A stretch of DNA of 64,000 nt from positions 30,768 to 94,767 of the forward strand of contig JAGBHT010000029.1 of assembly GCA_017935365.1 (NCBI GenBank), given 5' to 3'. The DNA comes from Ruminiclostridium sp. (GTDB lineage: Bacteria > Bacillota > Clostridia > Oscillospirales > Ruminococcaceae). How positions within the stretch are numbered: the first letter of the stretch is position 1; the number at the start of each line of letters is the position of its first letter. Below are positions 46,321 to 55,454 of the stretch, piece after piece. The notes beneath the pieces were generated by a model that made no database searches, was not told the DNA's origin, and saw only the letters and a list, made by a program, of their open reading frames with translations. The position numbers and the translations under genes were made by a program.

Positions 46321-48339
46321 CTATCTGTTGTCTGTGCTGACGGTCATTCCGTCTGCGGTTACGGTTATTTTGCAATCGGTGTAATAAAGTGATATACCGT
46401 TTTTACTTTTCGCGTATCTGTTTATGAAAAAGCACGGGGCAGAGGAAGAAATATATCCGCTTGTACCCCACAATATATTTGCCGTATTTTCTTTTATATT
46501 TCCGACATCGGATATGTTTATCCGTGTATCAAAGGCTGTGAGCAGAACAGAATTGTTCTTGCAGTCAAGCGAGAAATACCTGCTGGAAATACCGTTGTTA
46601 TCTTTGCAGAATGATACGGCAGATGAAAACCTGCTTGCCGTGTCGACAATATCAGCGTCATGATCGTCAAGACAAAGAATAGTCAGACAAGACGCCGTTT
46701 TGTTGTTATCAAGTATTTCGTTTCTTATAATGCCGAGTTCATTCTTATCGTTTCCGATAAGAACTGCGGCTGTAATGTCGTCGGAGATAATTACGACCGA
46801 GCCGTTTTTGCCGTCGCTGTGAAGCAGTATCTCTACATTGCCGGAGGGCAGAAGAGGAAGCGCCGCATTCACTGCGGTAAAGAACAGTGCGGCAGTCAGA
46901 AAAATTATTGTTATATGTTTTCTGCGCGTCAGGATAACCGCCGATACAGCGATTGTCAGAGCAACAATAAGAGTTATGGCAACGGTAAGCGCGTCACAGC
47001 TGAAATGCAGAAAAGGAATAGCGGCAAAGAATGAGAATACCGCTCGCATAATGTCACAGCAGAAATGTGCTATTACGGCTATCGGGGTGATGATACCGCC
47101 GGTCAGTGCGTAAATCAGCATTGCGGTAAGACACACCGTGAAAAGCGGCAGGACTATTACCGATACGAATATGCCTGCAACCGAGAATGTGCCGAAATAT
47201 ATTGCAGAAAGCGGTATACCTGCAAGCGCCGCACAAAACGAAACGCACAGCGTATCGCAGAGCTTTTTGTTAAGCCACGGAAATGCAGTAGTCAGCTTAC
47301 CGGATATTGCCGGAGCGGCGGCACCAGCGCCGAGTGTTGTGACAGCCGACAGTATAAGACCTGCATCTGTACAGCTTAGCGGGTCAAAAAGCGTTATAAG
47401 CAGTACCGCAAGTCCTACCGAGGTCACACAGTCGCTCTTGCGGTAAAAGACCGCGCCGATATTCGCTGTGATAATCATTATCCCGCTTCTTACTACCGAT
47501 GCCGTGAAACCGAAAAACGCCGTAAAGCACAGCGTCAGCGCTACAGTCAGGACAAAGCGGATACGATATGTTCCGGCAATTCCTGTTACTGATAACAGCG
47601 TCATAAGAATTGTTATGATAAGCGTCAGGTGCATACCCGATACTGCTGTCAGATGGGCTGCGCCTGCCGCTTTTATATCATAATAAAGTTCATCGGAAAG
47701 AGAGCTTTTGTCGCCTGCAAATATGCCGAGCATCAGCGCGCCGCTGTCATCGGAAAAATCCGCTTTTATTCTGTCTGTCAGGTAATTGCGGTAGTCATCT
47801 ATGAAAGATAACGGGTAACTGCCTTTTGTTACGGTGATATCGCTTTTCAGAGTTGCACTAAGCGTTATACCGTCTGAGCGGTATCTGTCGGCAGTATTGT
47901 ATGCGGCTGTATTGTAAAGCTTGCTGAACTCAGCCCTGAAGCGGAGTGTGTCGCCCTTTCCGGCACTTATATCATCCGTGTAGAGCAATATGCCGACTTT
48001 GCCGTTTTCGGTATTGCTTTCGAGAGTAAAAACAGCACTGTCCGTACTTATTATTCTTTTTGAAGTTACCGTTGCGCTGATATCATATGTACCGTCCAAA
48101 AGAGACTCAGCCGCTTTGTCGAGCTGTGAAGATACCGCAAAATATACGGCGATACCCATTGCACAACAGAGCAGTATTGCGGTAATATAGTATTTCTTCA
48201 GAAAAAGCGCAACCGCAACTGCGGAGATTACGAGTAATATTACTCCACAAATGAGAAAAATTGCAAAATTAACAAAAATAGAGGCGAAAATCAGTCCTAT
48301 CAGATATGATGCTCCAACAGCCGCTAATTTCCGCCTCAC
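46321..48339 (-). CDS. comEC: ComEC/Rec2-type DNA internalization channel, degenerate lactamase tail
   Basis: 672 aa. An N-terminal helix cluster and OB-like region, then the competence domain with GIFAGDKSSLSDELYYDI and the signature AGAAHLTAVSGMHLTLII (about residues 222-245), and about eight further helices. The C-terminal part from about residue 500 (NVEILLHSDGKNGSVVII) resembles the metallo-beta-lactamase-like domain of ComEC, but the HxHxDH zinc motif is missing. A channel role is likely; nuclease activity of the tail is not. comEA is not adjacent. Confidence 0.88.
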   Translation of the reverse strand: MRRKLAAVGASYLIGLIFASIFVNFAIFLICGVILLVISAVAVALFLKKYYITAILLCCAMGIAVYFAVSSQLDKAAESLLDGTYDISATVTSKRIISTDSAVFTLESNTENGKVGILLYTDDISAGKGDTLRFRAEFSKLYNTAAYNTADRYRSDGITLSATLKSDITVTKGSYPLSFIDDYRNYLTDRIKADFSDDSGALMLGIFAGDKSSLSDELYYDIKAAGAAHLTAVSGMHLTLIITILMTLLSVTGIAGTYRIRFVLTVALTLCFTAFFGFTASVVRSGIMIITANIGAVFYRKSDCVTSVGLAVLLITLFDPLSCTDAGLILSAVTTLGAGAAAPAISGKLTTAFPWLNKKLCDTLCVSFCAALAGIPLSAIYFGTFSVAGIFVSVIVLPLFTVCLTAMLIYALTGGIITPIAVIAHFCCDIMRAVFSFFAAIPFLHFSCDALTVAITLIVALTIAVSAVILTRRKHITIIFLTAALFFTAVNAALPLLPSGNVEILLHSDGKNGSVVIISDDITAAVLIGNDKNELGIIRNEILDNNKTASCLTILCLDDHDADIVDTASRFSSAVSFCKDNNGISSRYFSLDCKNNSVLLTAFDTRINISDVGNIKENTANILWGTSGYISSSAPCFFINRYAKSKNGISLYYTDCKITVTADGMTVSTDNR

Positions 48340-48352
48340 AATTATTTACCTT

Positions 48353-48691
48353 TTATGCAAGCTCAACGCTCAGCTTTTTGCCGCCAAGTAAGTGGAAGTG
48401 GAGGTGACGTACAGTCTGTCCGCCGTCTTCGCCTACATTGGAAACAAGTCGCCAGCCGTTGTCGAGGTTGAATGACTTTGCCAGGTGCTTTGCAACCAGC
48501 ATAATGTCCTTTACAACATCAACATTGCTTTCGTCAAGTTCATCTGCACCGCCGATATGTTCTTTAGGGATAATAAGAATATGTACGGGTGCCATGGGAT
48601 TTATATCCTTGAAAGCGACGACTTTGTCGCTTTCGAATACTTTTTCTGAAGGAATTTCGCCTGAAATTATCTTGCAAAAAATGCAGTCCAT
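48353..48691 (-). CDS. hinT: HIT-family nucleotide-binding protein (HinT)
   Basis: 112 aa. The histidine triad is in QTVRHLHFHLLGG near residue 100. It opens MDCIFCKIISGEIPSEKVFE, with a CxxC pattern. Purine nucleoside phosphoramidase type, known in E. coli HinT to act on aminoacyl-adenylates, which fits its position next to alaS. Confidence 0.95.
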   Translation of the reverse strand: MDCIFCKIISGEIPSEKVFESDKVVAFKDINPMAPVHILIIPKEHIGGADELDESNVDVVKDIMLVAKHLAKSFNLDNGWRLVSNVGEDGGQTVRHLHFHLLGGKKLSVELA

Positions 48692-48715
48692 CTTATTTTT
48701 CCTTTCCGGCTCAGA

Positions 48716-51352
48716 TCAGCCAATCATGTTCTTTACTATACCTGTAAGAGCAAGGAGCGCTTCGTCGATCTTGGTAACGTCTGCGATACCTGCCATAGCA
48801 GTATCGGGCTTTCCGCCGCCCTTACCGCCTGCGATAGCGGCGATTTCCTTAACTATCTTACCTGCATTTGCACCCTTAGCAACTGCTTCGGGGCTTGCGA
48901 TGCAAAGGAAGTTGCCCTTGCCGTCGGATACGCCTGCAAGCACTGCGATGAACGAATCGTTGGCGTCTTTCAGCTTGTCGCCGGCTTTTCTGAGGCTGTC
49001 GCCCGTTACGCCTGAAAGCATAGCGGAGAATACCTTTATGCCGTTTACTTCTGTTGCGTTCTCTGTTACATTCTTCATCTGGCTCATTGAAATGATGCCG
49101 TTAAGGCGGTCTATCTCAGCTTGCATAGCGTGCATCTCGTTCATCATATTTTCGCACTTCTGCATTACGGCGGAGGGGTTTGCTATTTTCAGTACCTGAG
49201 CAATGTTTGTAACCATTGCCTTTGTCTGATCGTATGCGGAGAGTACATTGTAGCCTGTTACTGCTTCGATTCTTCTTACGCCCGAAGCTACCGATGTTTC
49301 GGAAATTATCTTGAACAGACCTGCCTTAGCTGTGTTATCAAGGTGTGTACCGCCGCAGAATTCTGTTGATACATCGCCTGCCTGTACAACTCTTACTATG
49401 TCGCCGTACTTTTCGCCGAACAGTGCCATTGCACCTTTCTTGCGTGCTTCCTCGATAGGAAGTTCTTCGGTTACAACAGGGATACCTGCAAGTATCCAGT
49501 CGTTTACGAGCATTTCAACCTTTTCAAGCTCTTCGGGAGTAACTGCGCTGAAGTGGCTGAAGTCGAAACGGCATCTGTAAGGATCTACATAAGAACCTGC
49601 CTGGTGAACGTGGTCGCCGAGTACCTTTCTGAGTGCCGCCTGTAAGAGGTGAGCACAGGTGTGGTTTCTTGCTGTAGCCATACGCTTCTTTTCATCGACT
49701 GCCGACTTTACTGCGTCGTCTGTATAGAAGCAACCGCTTTCAACGTGGCAGTTGCATATAAACTGTCCTGCGCCTGTCTTCTTGGTGTCGATAACCTGCA
49801 TTACGTTTTCGCCGGCTGTTATAGTACCGCAGTCGCCTACCTGTCCGCCGCTTTCTGCGTAGAAAGGTGTAACGTCAAGAACAACGGTTACTTCATCGCC
49901 CTCGTTGCAGACATCTGTAACCTCGCCGTCCTTTATCATAGCGAGTATCTTGCTGTCGGCAGTCAGTGACTTGTAGCCGACAAATGTTGTGGTAAGTCCG
50001 CTGAGTGCGTTTGCTGTAGCTTCGTCCCAGCCGCCCTTGAACGCCTGGTTTGAACGTGCCTTTGCCTTTTGCTCGTTCATAAGCTCGAAGAAACGTTTTT
50101 CATCTATTCCGATATTCTTTTCCTGGAGAATTTCTCTTGTAAGATCGATCGGGAATCCGTATGTGTCGTGAAGTTTGAAGAGGTTTTCGCCACTTAAGAT
50201 AGGCTTCTGTGTATCGTCTGCGGAAAGTTCCTTTACAAACTCGCCGAGTATCTGCATACCCTTGTCAACGGTCTTTGCAAAGCTTTCTTCTTCGGTTTTG
50301 ATAACCTTCTTTATATATTCTCTCTTCTCGTCAAGTTCGGGATAAGCCGAGAGGTTTTCATTGATTACAGTGTCGCAGATCTCATACAGGAAAGGTCTGT
50401 TTACACCGAGCATTCTTCCGTGTCTTGCAGCACGTCTTAACAGACGGCGCAGAACGTAGCCTCTGCCCTCGTTTGAAGGACGGATACCGTCGCCTACCAT
50501 AAATGTAGTTGAACGGATATGGTCTGTAATAACACGGATGGAAACGTCTGTTGTGGGATCATCGTGATAGTTTACACCTGTAACGGAACAGATCTTCTTC
50601 ATGATGTTCTGGATAGTATCGACCTCGAACAGATTGTCAACGTCCTGCATTACGCAAGCCAGACGCTCAAGGCCCATACCTGTATCGATGTTCTTTGTTG
50701 CGAGCTGTGTGTAGTTGCCCTTGCCGTCGTTATCGAACTGTGTGAATACGAGGTTCCATATCTCGATTATTCTGTCGCATTCGCCTGCCTGTTCAAAGCT
50801 CTCGAAAGGACCGTACTTTTCACCTCTGTCGAAGTGGATCTCCGAGCAGGGACCGCAGGGACCGCTTCCGTGCTCCCAGAAGTTGTCGGCTTTACCGAGC
50901 TTGATTATTCTGTCGCGGGGTACGCCTACTTCATTAGCCCAGATATCGCCTGCTTCATCGTCTTCTTCATAAATTGTGACCCACAGTCTGTCTTCGGGGA
51001 TCTCAAGTACCTTTGTGAGGTATTCCCATGCCCATGCTGTAGCCTCGTGCTTGAAGTAATCGCCGAATGAGAAGTTGCCGAGCATTTCAAAATATGTGCC
51101 GTGTCGTGCTGTCTTACCGACATTGTCTATATCGGGTGTTCTGATACACTTCTGACATGTTGTTACACGGTGTCTGGGGGGCTCTTCAATGCCCTGGAAA
51201 TACTTTTTAAGAGGTGTCATACCTGCGTTGATAAGCAGTACAGAGTTATCATCCTGCGGTACCAGCGGAGCTGACGCCATTCTCAGATGTCCTTTGCTCT
51301 CGAAAAATTTGAGATAGCTTTCTCTAAGATCGTTAAGTCCTGTCCATTTCAT
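48716..51352 (-). CDS. alaS: Alanyl-tRNA synthetase
   Basis: 878 aa, normal length. The class II core begins NDLRESYLKFFESKGH and includes GMTPLKKYFQG. The editing domain zinc sites are HTCAHLL and FCGGTH. A C-terminal coiled-coil/DHHA1 part ends AGGKGGGKPDTAMAG. First gene of alaS-hinT-comEC-holA-Toprim-MBOAT-DHHW, with gaps of about 13-25 bases. No T-box leader is visible in the short 5' region. Confidence 0.98.
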   Translation of the reverse strand: MKWTGLNDLRESYLKFFESKGHLRMASAPLVPQDDNSVLLINAGMTPLKKYFQGIEEPPRHRVTTCQKCIRTPDIDNVGKTARHGTYFEMLGNFSFGDYFKHEATAWAWEYLTKVLEIPEDRLWVTIYEEDDEAGDIWANEVGVPRDRIIKLGKADNFWEHGSGPCGPCSEIHFDRGEKYGPFESFEQAGECDRIIEIWNLVFTQFDNDGKGNYTQLATKNIDTGMGLERLACVMQDVDNLFEVDTIQNIMKKICSVTGVNYHDDPTTDVSIRVITDHIRSTTFMVGDGIRPSNEGRGYVLRRLLRRAARHGRMLGVNRPFLYEICDTVINENLSAYPELDEKREYIKKVIKTEEESFAKTVDKGMQILGEFVKELSADDTQKPILSGENLFKLHDTYGFPIDLTREILQEKNIGIDEKRFFELMNEQKAKARSNQAFKGGWDEATANALSGLTTTFVGYKSLTADSKILAMIKDGEVTDVCNEGDEVTVVLDVTPFYAESGGQVGDCGTITAGENVMQVIDTKKTGAGQFICNCHVESGCFYTDDAVKSAVDEKKRMATARNHTCAHLLQAALRKVLGDHVHQAGSYVDPYRCRFDFSHFSAVTPEELEKVEMLVNDWILAGIPVVTEELPIEEARKKGAMALFGEKYGDIVRVVQAGDVSTEFCGGTHLDNTAKAGLFKIISETSVASGVRRIEAVTGYNVLSAYDQTKAMVTNIAQVLKIANPSAVMQKCENMMNEMHAMQAEIDRLNGIISMSQMKNVTENATEVNGIKVFSAMLSGVTGDSLRKAGDKLKDANDSFIAVLAGVSDGKGNFLCIASPEAVAKGANAGKIVKEIAAIAGGKGGGKPDTAMAGIADVTKIDEALLALTGIVKNMIG

Positions 51353-51429
51353 ATAATTTATGATTCCTTCCGTTTATCATCAGGGACGCAAAAAGCAGTA
51401 CCCGATTTTTAGTTGAACATACATATTTA

Positions 51430-51457
51430 ATTATATCCGATTTTGGTAAAAAGTCAA
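51430..51457 (-). promoter_or_regulatory. alaS operon promoter
   Basis: Minus strand -35 TTGACT (51452-51457), 16-base spacer, -10 TATAAT (51430-51435). Confidence 0.8.
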
Positions 51458-51497
51458 TATTTTTTTGAGATAAAGGGTGAATGATATGGGATAAAAT

Positions 51498-51939
51498 AAA
51501 AGAGCACCTGTCAAGAGTGCTCTTTTCAGCTTGTAGAAAAAGTTTATTTTAAAAAATATAGAGCAAATTCTCTAACCCTAACCCCAAACCCCTTCCCACG
51601 GGGTGAAGGGCTGTGTATGCTTGGTTGGCTTTGCGTCCTGCAAAGCCTTGTGGCATACACGCCCGGCATCCTTGCCGGGGATATATTACTGGGGCTACCG
51701 CCCCTAGTCCAAGCATGGACGCTTGCAGTCAGCCACACAAAGTCACTGCACGATGCAGTGACACAAATGGCTGACGACCTGTACGGGGGCTTCGCCCCAA
51801 AGCAAGGACGCTTTGGTTGCTTGCCAAAAGTTTTGCACGATGCAAAACCAACAAAGCAAGCAATAAGTGACACCCCATTTTTAATAATTAAAAGGTTTAT
51901 CGACAGACTGAAAAGAGCACCCGATAATAGTGCTCTTTT
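51498..51939. repeat. MITE-like element between duplicated hairpins (copy B)
   Basis: A 384-bp element (51527-51910) begins CAGCTTGTAGAAAAAG and ends TTATCGACAGACTG, with imperfect inverted ends like copy A. It is bordered flush by 29-bp hairpins AAAAGAGCAC/GTGCTCTTTT at 51498-51526 and 51911-51939, whose arms are identical and whose loops differ at four bases. Inside are nested hairpins, two with TGCACGATGCA tips (about 51747-51757 and 51834-51844), GGCTTTGC/GCAAAGCC and GGGGCTTCGCCCC. The right hairpin is six bases from the end of the BtuF-like gene and serves as its terminator. No credible gene inside. Confidence 0.78.
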
Positions 51940-51944
51940 AAGAT

Positions 51945-52973
51945 CTATTCTGTTGCCTTTGAATCTTCTTTACTGCTGTTTTTGGTATCCGAGGAGTTTT
52001 CGCTTTCGGTAGCCGGAGCAGAGCTGTTTTCCGGTTCTGCTTTATCGCTCAGATCTACCCCGAACGCTTTTGCGGCTGTGCCGATGAGCTCGGTTATTCT
52101 GCCGCTCGGACGCTCAAAATACTTGTTTTTCAGCACAGTTATCTTTCCGTCTTTGACTGCTTTCAGATCAGAGTAATTTTCGTTTGCGGTCAGCGTGTCT
52201 TCACCGATCGTATCGCTGACGAATATAATGTCAGGTTGATTATCCGCAAGATCTGCCGCTTTATATGAGTAACCGCTTGAACTTTCTGCAATATTGGTGC
52301 CGAAAAGGCTGAGAACGGCGCTTTCAAATGTATCTCCGCCGGCTGGGGTGTTTGCTGCTGTGACATATATGAATTTCTTATCGGTCTTTTTTATCGCGTC
52401 AAGCTGTTTTTTTATCGGCGAGAATGCTTTTTCACCTGCTGCTTCTCCGTCAAACTGACCGTTCATTGCCAGTCCGAAGAACTTGTATACATTCTCAAAT
52501 TCTTCAATGCTTCTGGGGGAGGGGATAACAAGCACCTTGATTCCCTGTGCCTCAAGCGATATCTTGTCCTTGGTTACGATCGGTGTTGCCGTAATGACAA
52601 GATCCGGTTTGAGCTTTTTAATAGCCGCAATGTCTGGGTTTGCACTGCTTGCCGCCTTGGGAAGTTCCTTTACGCTCTCAGGGTAGTCGCAGTAGTCGCT
52701 GACGGCAGTTATTTTTTTCCCGTATCCCATTTCAAACAGTATTTCGGTATATGCCGGGGTGAGTGATACGATCTTTTCGGGAGCTTTGGTGATCTCCGTA
52801 TTGTTCAGCGTTACAGGGTAGGCGCTGAGCGATTCGCTGTTTTGCGATGAACTGCTGTCATCCGCTATAGCACCCGATGATTTTCCGGGTATCAGCATGA
52901 TGTTTTCACAGCCGCCGAATGTGACGGTCAGCGCGAGCAGGATTGCTGTCAGCGCTAAAAGCTTTCTTTTCAT
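51945..52973 (-). CDS. BtuF/FecB-type substrate-binding lipoprotein
   Basis: 342 aa. Lipoprotein signal with lipobox FGGC (Cys about residue 22), a Ser-rich linker, then a two-lobe helical-backbone binding protein (VSLTPAYTEILFEMGYGKKITAVSDYCDYP, KKLKPDLVITATPIV, RPSGRITELIGTAAKAF). The family carries cobalamin, heme or ferric siderophores. The CDYPES-type opening is closest to BtuF, but no permease/ATPase pair or cobalamin riboswitch is nearby. The C-terminal tail is Ser/Lys-rich. One base after the DUF815 gene. Confidence 0.82.
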   Translation of the reverse strand: MKRKLLALTAILLALTVTFGGCENIMLIPGKSSGAIADDSSSSQNSESLSAYPVTLNNTEITKAPEKIVSLTPAYTEILFEMGYGKKITAVSDYCDYPESVKELPKAASSANPDIAAIKKLKPDLVITATPIVTKDKISLEAQGIKVLVIPSPRSIEEFENVYKFFGLAMNGQFDGEAAGEKAFSPIKKQLDAIKKTDKKFIYVTAANTPAGGDTFESAVLSLFGTNIAESSSGYSYKAADLADNQPDIIFVSDTIGEDTLTANENYSDLKAVKDGKITVLKNKYFERPSGRITELIGTAAKAFGVDLSDKAEPENSSAPATESENSSDTKNSSKEDSKATE

Positions 52974-52974
52974 A

Positions 52975-54168
52975 TCACATCTTCTCCGGGTCTATGCCGA
53001 GAGCAAGCTTTGATTGCAGGCTGTCTGCAAACTGTCTGGCTATTCTCGGCGATCTGCCGTTACGCTTTAGCGCAAATCTTTCAGCGCATCTGTCGAGTTT
53101 GTCCATATCTATTATAATTCCCCTGTCGAGGATAAGACTGCGAACAATTTCAAGATACGTTTCTTTGTTGGGAGCAAGAAATGTAACGAACAGACCGAAT
53201 CTGTCGGACAGCGACATACTTTCATCGATTTCGTCCGCACTGTGGACATTGTCGCCCATACGACTGCTTTCGGTTTCCTTGATAAGATGGCGGCGATTGG
53301 TGGTCGCATATATCAGGATATTTGACGGTCTGCCGCATACAGAGCCTTCAAGAACTTTTTTCAGTATACCGAATCCCTCGTCGTTTTCACCGAATGAAAG
53401 GTCGTCGATGAAGATGATGAACTTGAGAGGACTTGCACTAAGTGTTTTGTACAGTGTCGGTAGGCAGGCAACATCCTTTTTGTCGACCTGTACTATACGC
53501 AGGTTTGCATATTCATTAAGTAATGCCTTTACAGTTGATGATTTACCCGTACCCCTGTCGCCGTAGAGCAGAGCGTTGTCAGCGGGGTGACCTGCTATGA
53601 ATGCTCTTGTGTTATCAACAATCTGCTTTCTTTGCGATTCGTATTTCTTGAGGTCTGACAGACGTATAGCATCGGGCTTTTCGATTGGCTGAAGTTCGCC
53701 GTCGTCATAGACAAAAGCCTTGTACTTGGCATAAATGCCACTGCCGTTTTCGCTTATATGACGGATAAAATACTCTGCGTTGCAGTCAAATCCGCCCGTT
53801 ACATATTCGGGGAGTGAGAAAATGAAGTTCTCATTGAACTTCTGGAAGAGATAATCTTTCAGCTTGTGCGCCGACATCTTTGCAAGTTCTTTTATGACCG
53901 ATACGTCATATTCGACCGCATAGAGCTTGTTTGTGTCTTCTTTTTTTATGTAGCTTTCGATGAGCTTTGAATCCGCATAGGTAAGAAGTTCACGCAGATA
54001 ATCCGCAAGCGTCTTGTCGTGGGTGAGCAGATAACGCGCTATATTTGTATATGCGTCTATCGCTGTACATTCATCATCGCTTGCGAGCTGTTCAAACTGA
54101 CCTATCAGATAATCGCCGCTTATATCAAATGCGGTGAGGGATCTTAATTTGTGTGCTGTTTCTTTCAT
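52975..54168 (-). CDS. AAA+ ATPase of the DUF815 family
   Basis: 397 aa, cytosolic. Walker A LLYGDRGTGKSSTVKALL (about residues 200-217), Walker B KFIIFIDDLSF, and sensor ATTNRRHL, followed by a lid with LSDRFGLFVTF. The N-terminal 180 residues are helical. The function of DUF815 ATPases is not established. Between dusB and the binding lipoprotein on the same strand. Confidence 0.9.
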   Translation of the reverse strand: MKETAHKLRSLTAFDISGDYLIGQFEQLASDDECTAIDAYTNIARYLLTHDKTLADYLRELLTYADSKLIESYIKKEDTNKLYAVEYDVSVIKELAKMSAHKLKDYLFQKFNENFIFSLPEYVTGGFDCNAEYFIRHISENGSGIYAKYKAFVYDDGELQPIEKPDAIRLSDLKKYESQRKQIVDNTRAFIAGHPADNALLYGDRGTGKSSTVKALLNEYANLRIVQVDKKDVACLPTLYKTLSASPLKFIIFIDDLSFGENDEGFGILKKVLEGSVCGRPSNILIYATTNRRHLIKETESSRMGDNVHSADEIDESMSLSDRFGLFVTFLAPNKETYLEIVRSLILDRGIIIDMDKLDRCAERFALKRNGRSPRIARQFADSLQSKLALGIDPEKM

Positions 54169-54190
54169 ATTCTTGCCTTTCTTTCTGTCC

Positions 54191-55174
54191 TTATATATCC
54201 TGCTGTGCCGTGTTTCTTATAAGCACCAGCATATTGTCAAAATCCTCAAGCGTTGACAGACTGCCGCACATATTGCGGAGTTTTGCCGCACCCGGTCTGC
54301 CCTTTAGATACCAGGCAGTGTGTTTTCTGGCTTCTTTCATTCCGATATATTCGCCTTTATCGGCACAGAGCAGTCTGATATGCTCGTTCATAATGTCAAG
54401 CTGTTCATCGGGGGAGGGAGCATGTAATACTTCTCCCGTTTCAAGGTAATGCCTTATCTCGGAGAAGATCCACGGTCTGCCGCAGGCGGCTCTGCCTACC
54501 ATAACCAGATCACAGCCTGTGTAATCATACATATGCTTACAGCTTTCGCCGCTGTCAACATCTCCGTTTCCTATTACCGGTATACTCAGCGCCTGTTTTA
54601 CCTCTGCAATTATATCAAGGTCTGCCTTTCCGCTGTACATCTGGTTCTTTGTCCTGCCGTGAACGGCTACCGCAGACGCTCCGCTTTCCTGTGCAACAAG
54701 TGCGACTTCAACTGCGTTTATGTTCTTTTCGTCCCAGCCCTTTCTTATCTTGACAGTTACGGGAATATCCGTGGCTTTTACTACTGCCTCAACGATATGT
54801 CCGAGAAGAACGGGATTTTTCATCAGCGCCGAACCTGCGCCGTTTCCTGCAACTTTCGGTACTGGACAGCCGCAGTTTATATCTATAAAGTCGGGATTAT
54901 ACTCTGCCGCGATCACTGCCGCCTTTGCCATAAATTCAGGCTCACTGCCGAAAAGCTGTATAGCCATAGGGCGCTCATAGTCTGTCACTGTGAGCAGGCT
55001 TGCGGTTTTCCTGTCTGAATAACAAAGTCCCTTTGCACTTGCCATTTCTCCTGTGAGCAGTGCCGCACCGTATTTCTTGCACATAGTGCGCATAGCCTTG
55101 TCTGCAACAGAAGCCATAGGGGCAAGCGAGGCTGTTTTTTCTATCCTGACGTTTCCAATCTTGATGTATTCCAC
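54191..55174 (-). CDS. dusB: tRNA-dihydrouridine synthase
   Basis: FMN-dependent tRNA modification enzyme, 327 aa. Residues LAPMASVADKAMRTMCKKYGA at the start (one flavin site), DINCGCPVPKVAGNGAGSALM with the catalytic Cys near residue 100, HGRTKNQMYSGKAD and PVIGNGDV. The start is GTG 55174; the nearest AAAGGAG lies about 16 bases up, a wide gap, but no other start fits. Confidence 0.95.
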   Translation of the reverse strand: MEYIKIGNVRIEKTASLAPMASVADKAMRTMCKKYGAALLTGEMASAKGLCYSDRKTASLLTVTDYERPMAIQLFGSEPEFMAKAAVIAAEYNPDFIDINCGCPVPKVAGNGAGSALMKNPVLLGHIVEAVVKATDIPVTVKIRKGWDEKNINAVEVALVAQESGASAVAVHGRTKNQMYSGKADLDIIAEVKQALSIPVIGNGDVDSGESCKHMYDYTGCDLVMVGRAACGRPWIFSEIRHYLETGEVLHAPSPDEQLDIMNEHIRLLCADKGEYIGMKEARKHTAWYLKGRPGAAKLRNMCGSLSTLEDFDNMLVLIRNTAQQDI

Positions 55175-55214
55175 TATCGGTAAAAAGTAACTCCTTTCGG
55201 AATATATTTAAATC

Positions 55215-55243
55215 ATTATATCACTTTTTTTACGGTTGTTCAA
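55215..55243 (-). promoter_or_regulatory. dusB promoter
   Basis: Minus strand -35 TTGAAC (55238-55243), 17-base spacer, -10 TATAAT (55215-55220). Confidence 0.8.
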
Positions 55244-55314
55244 TAGTTAAGTGCGCCCGGAAACGCCGGAGCGTGCATTTTACACGGTTTTTATACAATA
55301 TTCCTATTTGTACC

Positions 55315-55343
55315 TTGCAATCCGACAAAAAATATTGTATAAT
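55315..55343 (+). promoter_or_regulatory. Promoter of the DUF624 gene
   Basis: -35 TTGCAA (55315-55320), 17-base spacer, -10 TATAAT (55338-55343). Confidence 0.75.
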
Positions 55344-55454
55344 ATTTCACGGTGTTTTTTTGTTCGCATTTATTTAAACACCGTTAATATTCGTATGTTA
55401 ACATTCACATAATGCCGCAAGGCGTGATTTGTTCATTTTTAAGGAGTTGTTATC

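Noticed and set aside
48716..51480. T-box leader expected before alaS
   Set aside because: The untranslated region is only about 70 nt and has no T-box TGGNACCGCG-like motif.
51544..52012. Open frames of 109 and 131 aa across copy B
   Set aside because: They translate hairpin repeats, lack ribosome sites, and one runs into the BtuF-like gene on the opposite strand.
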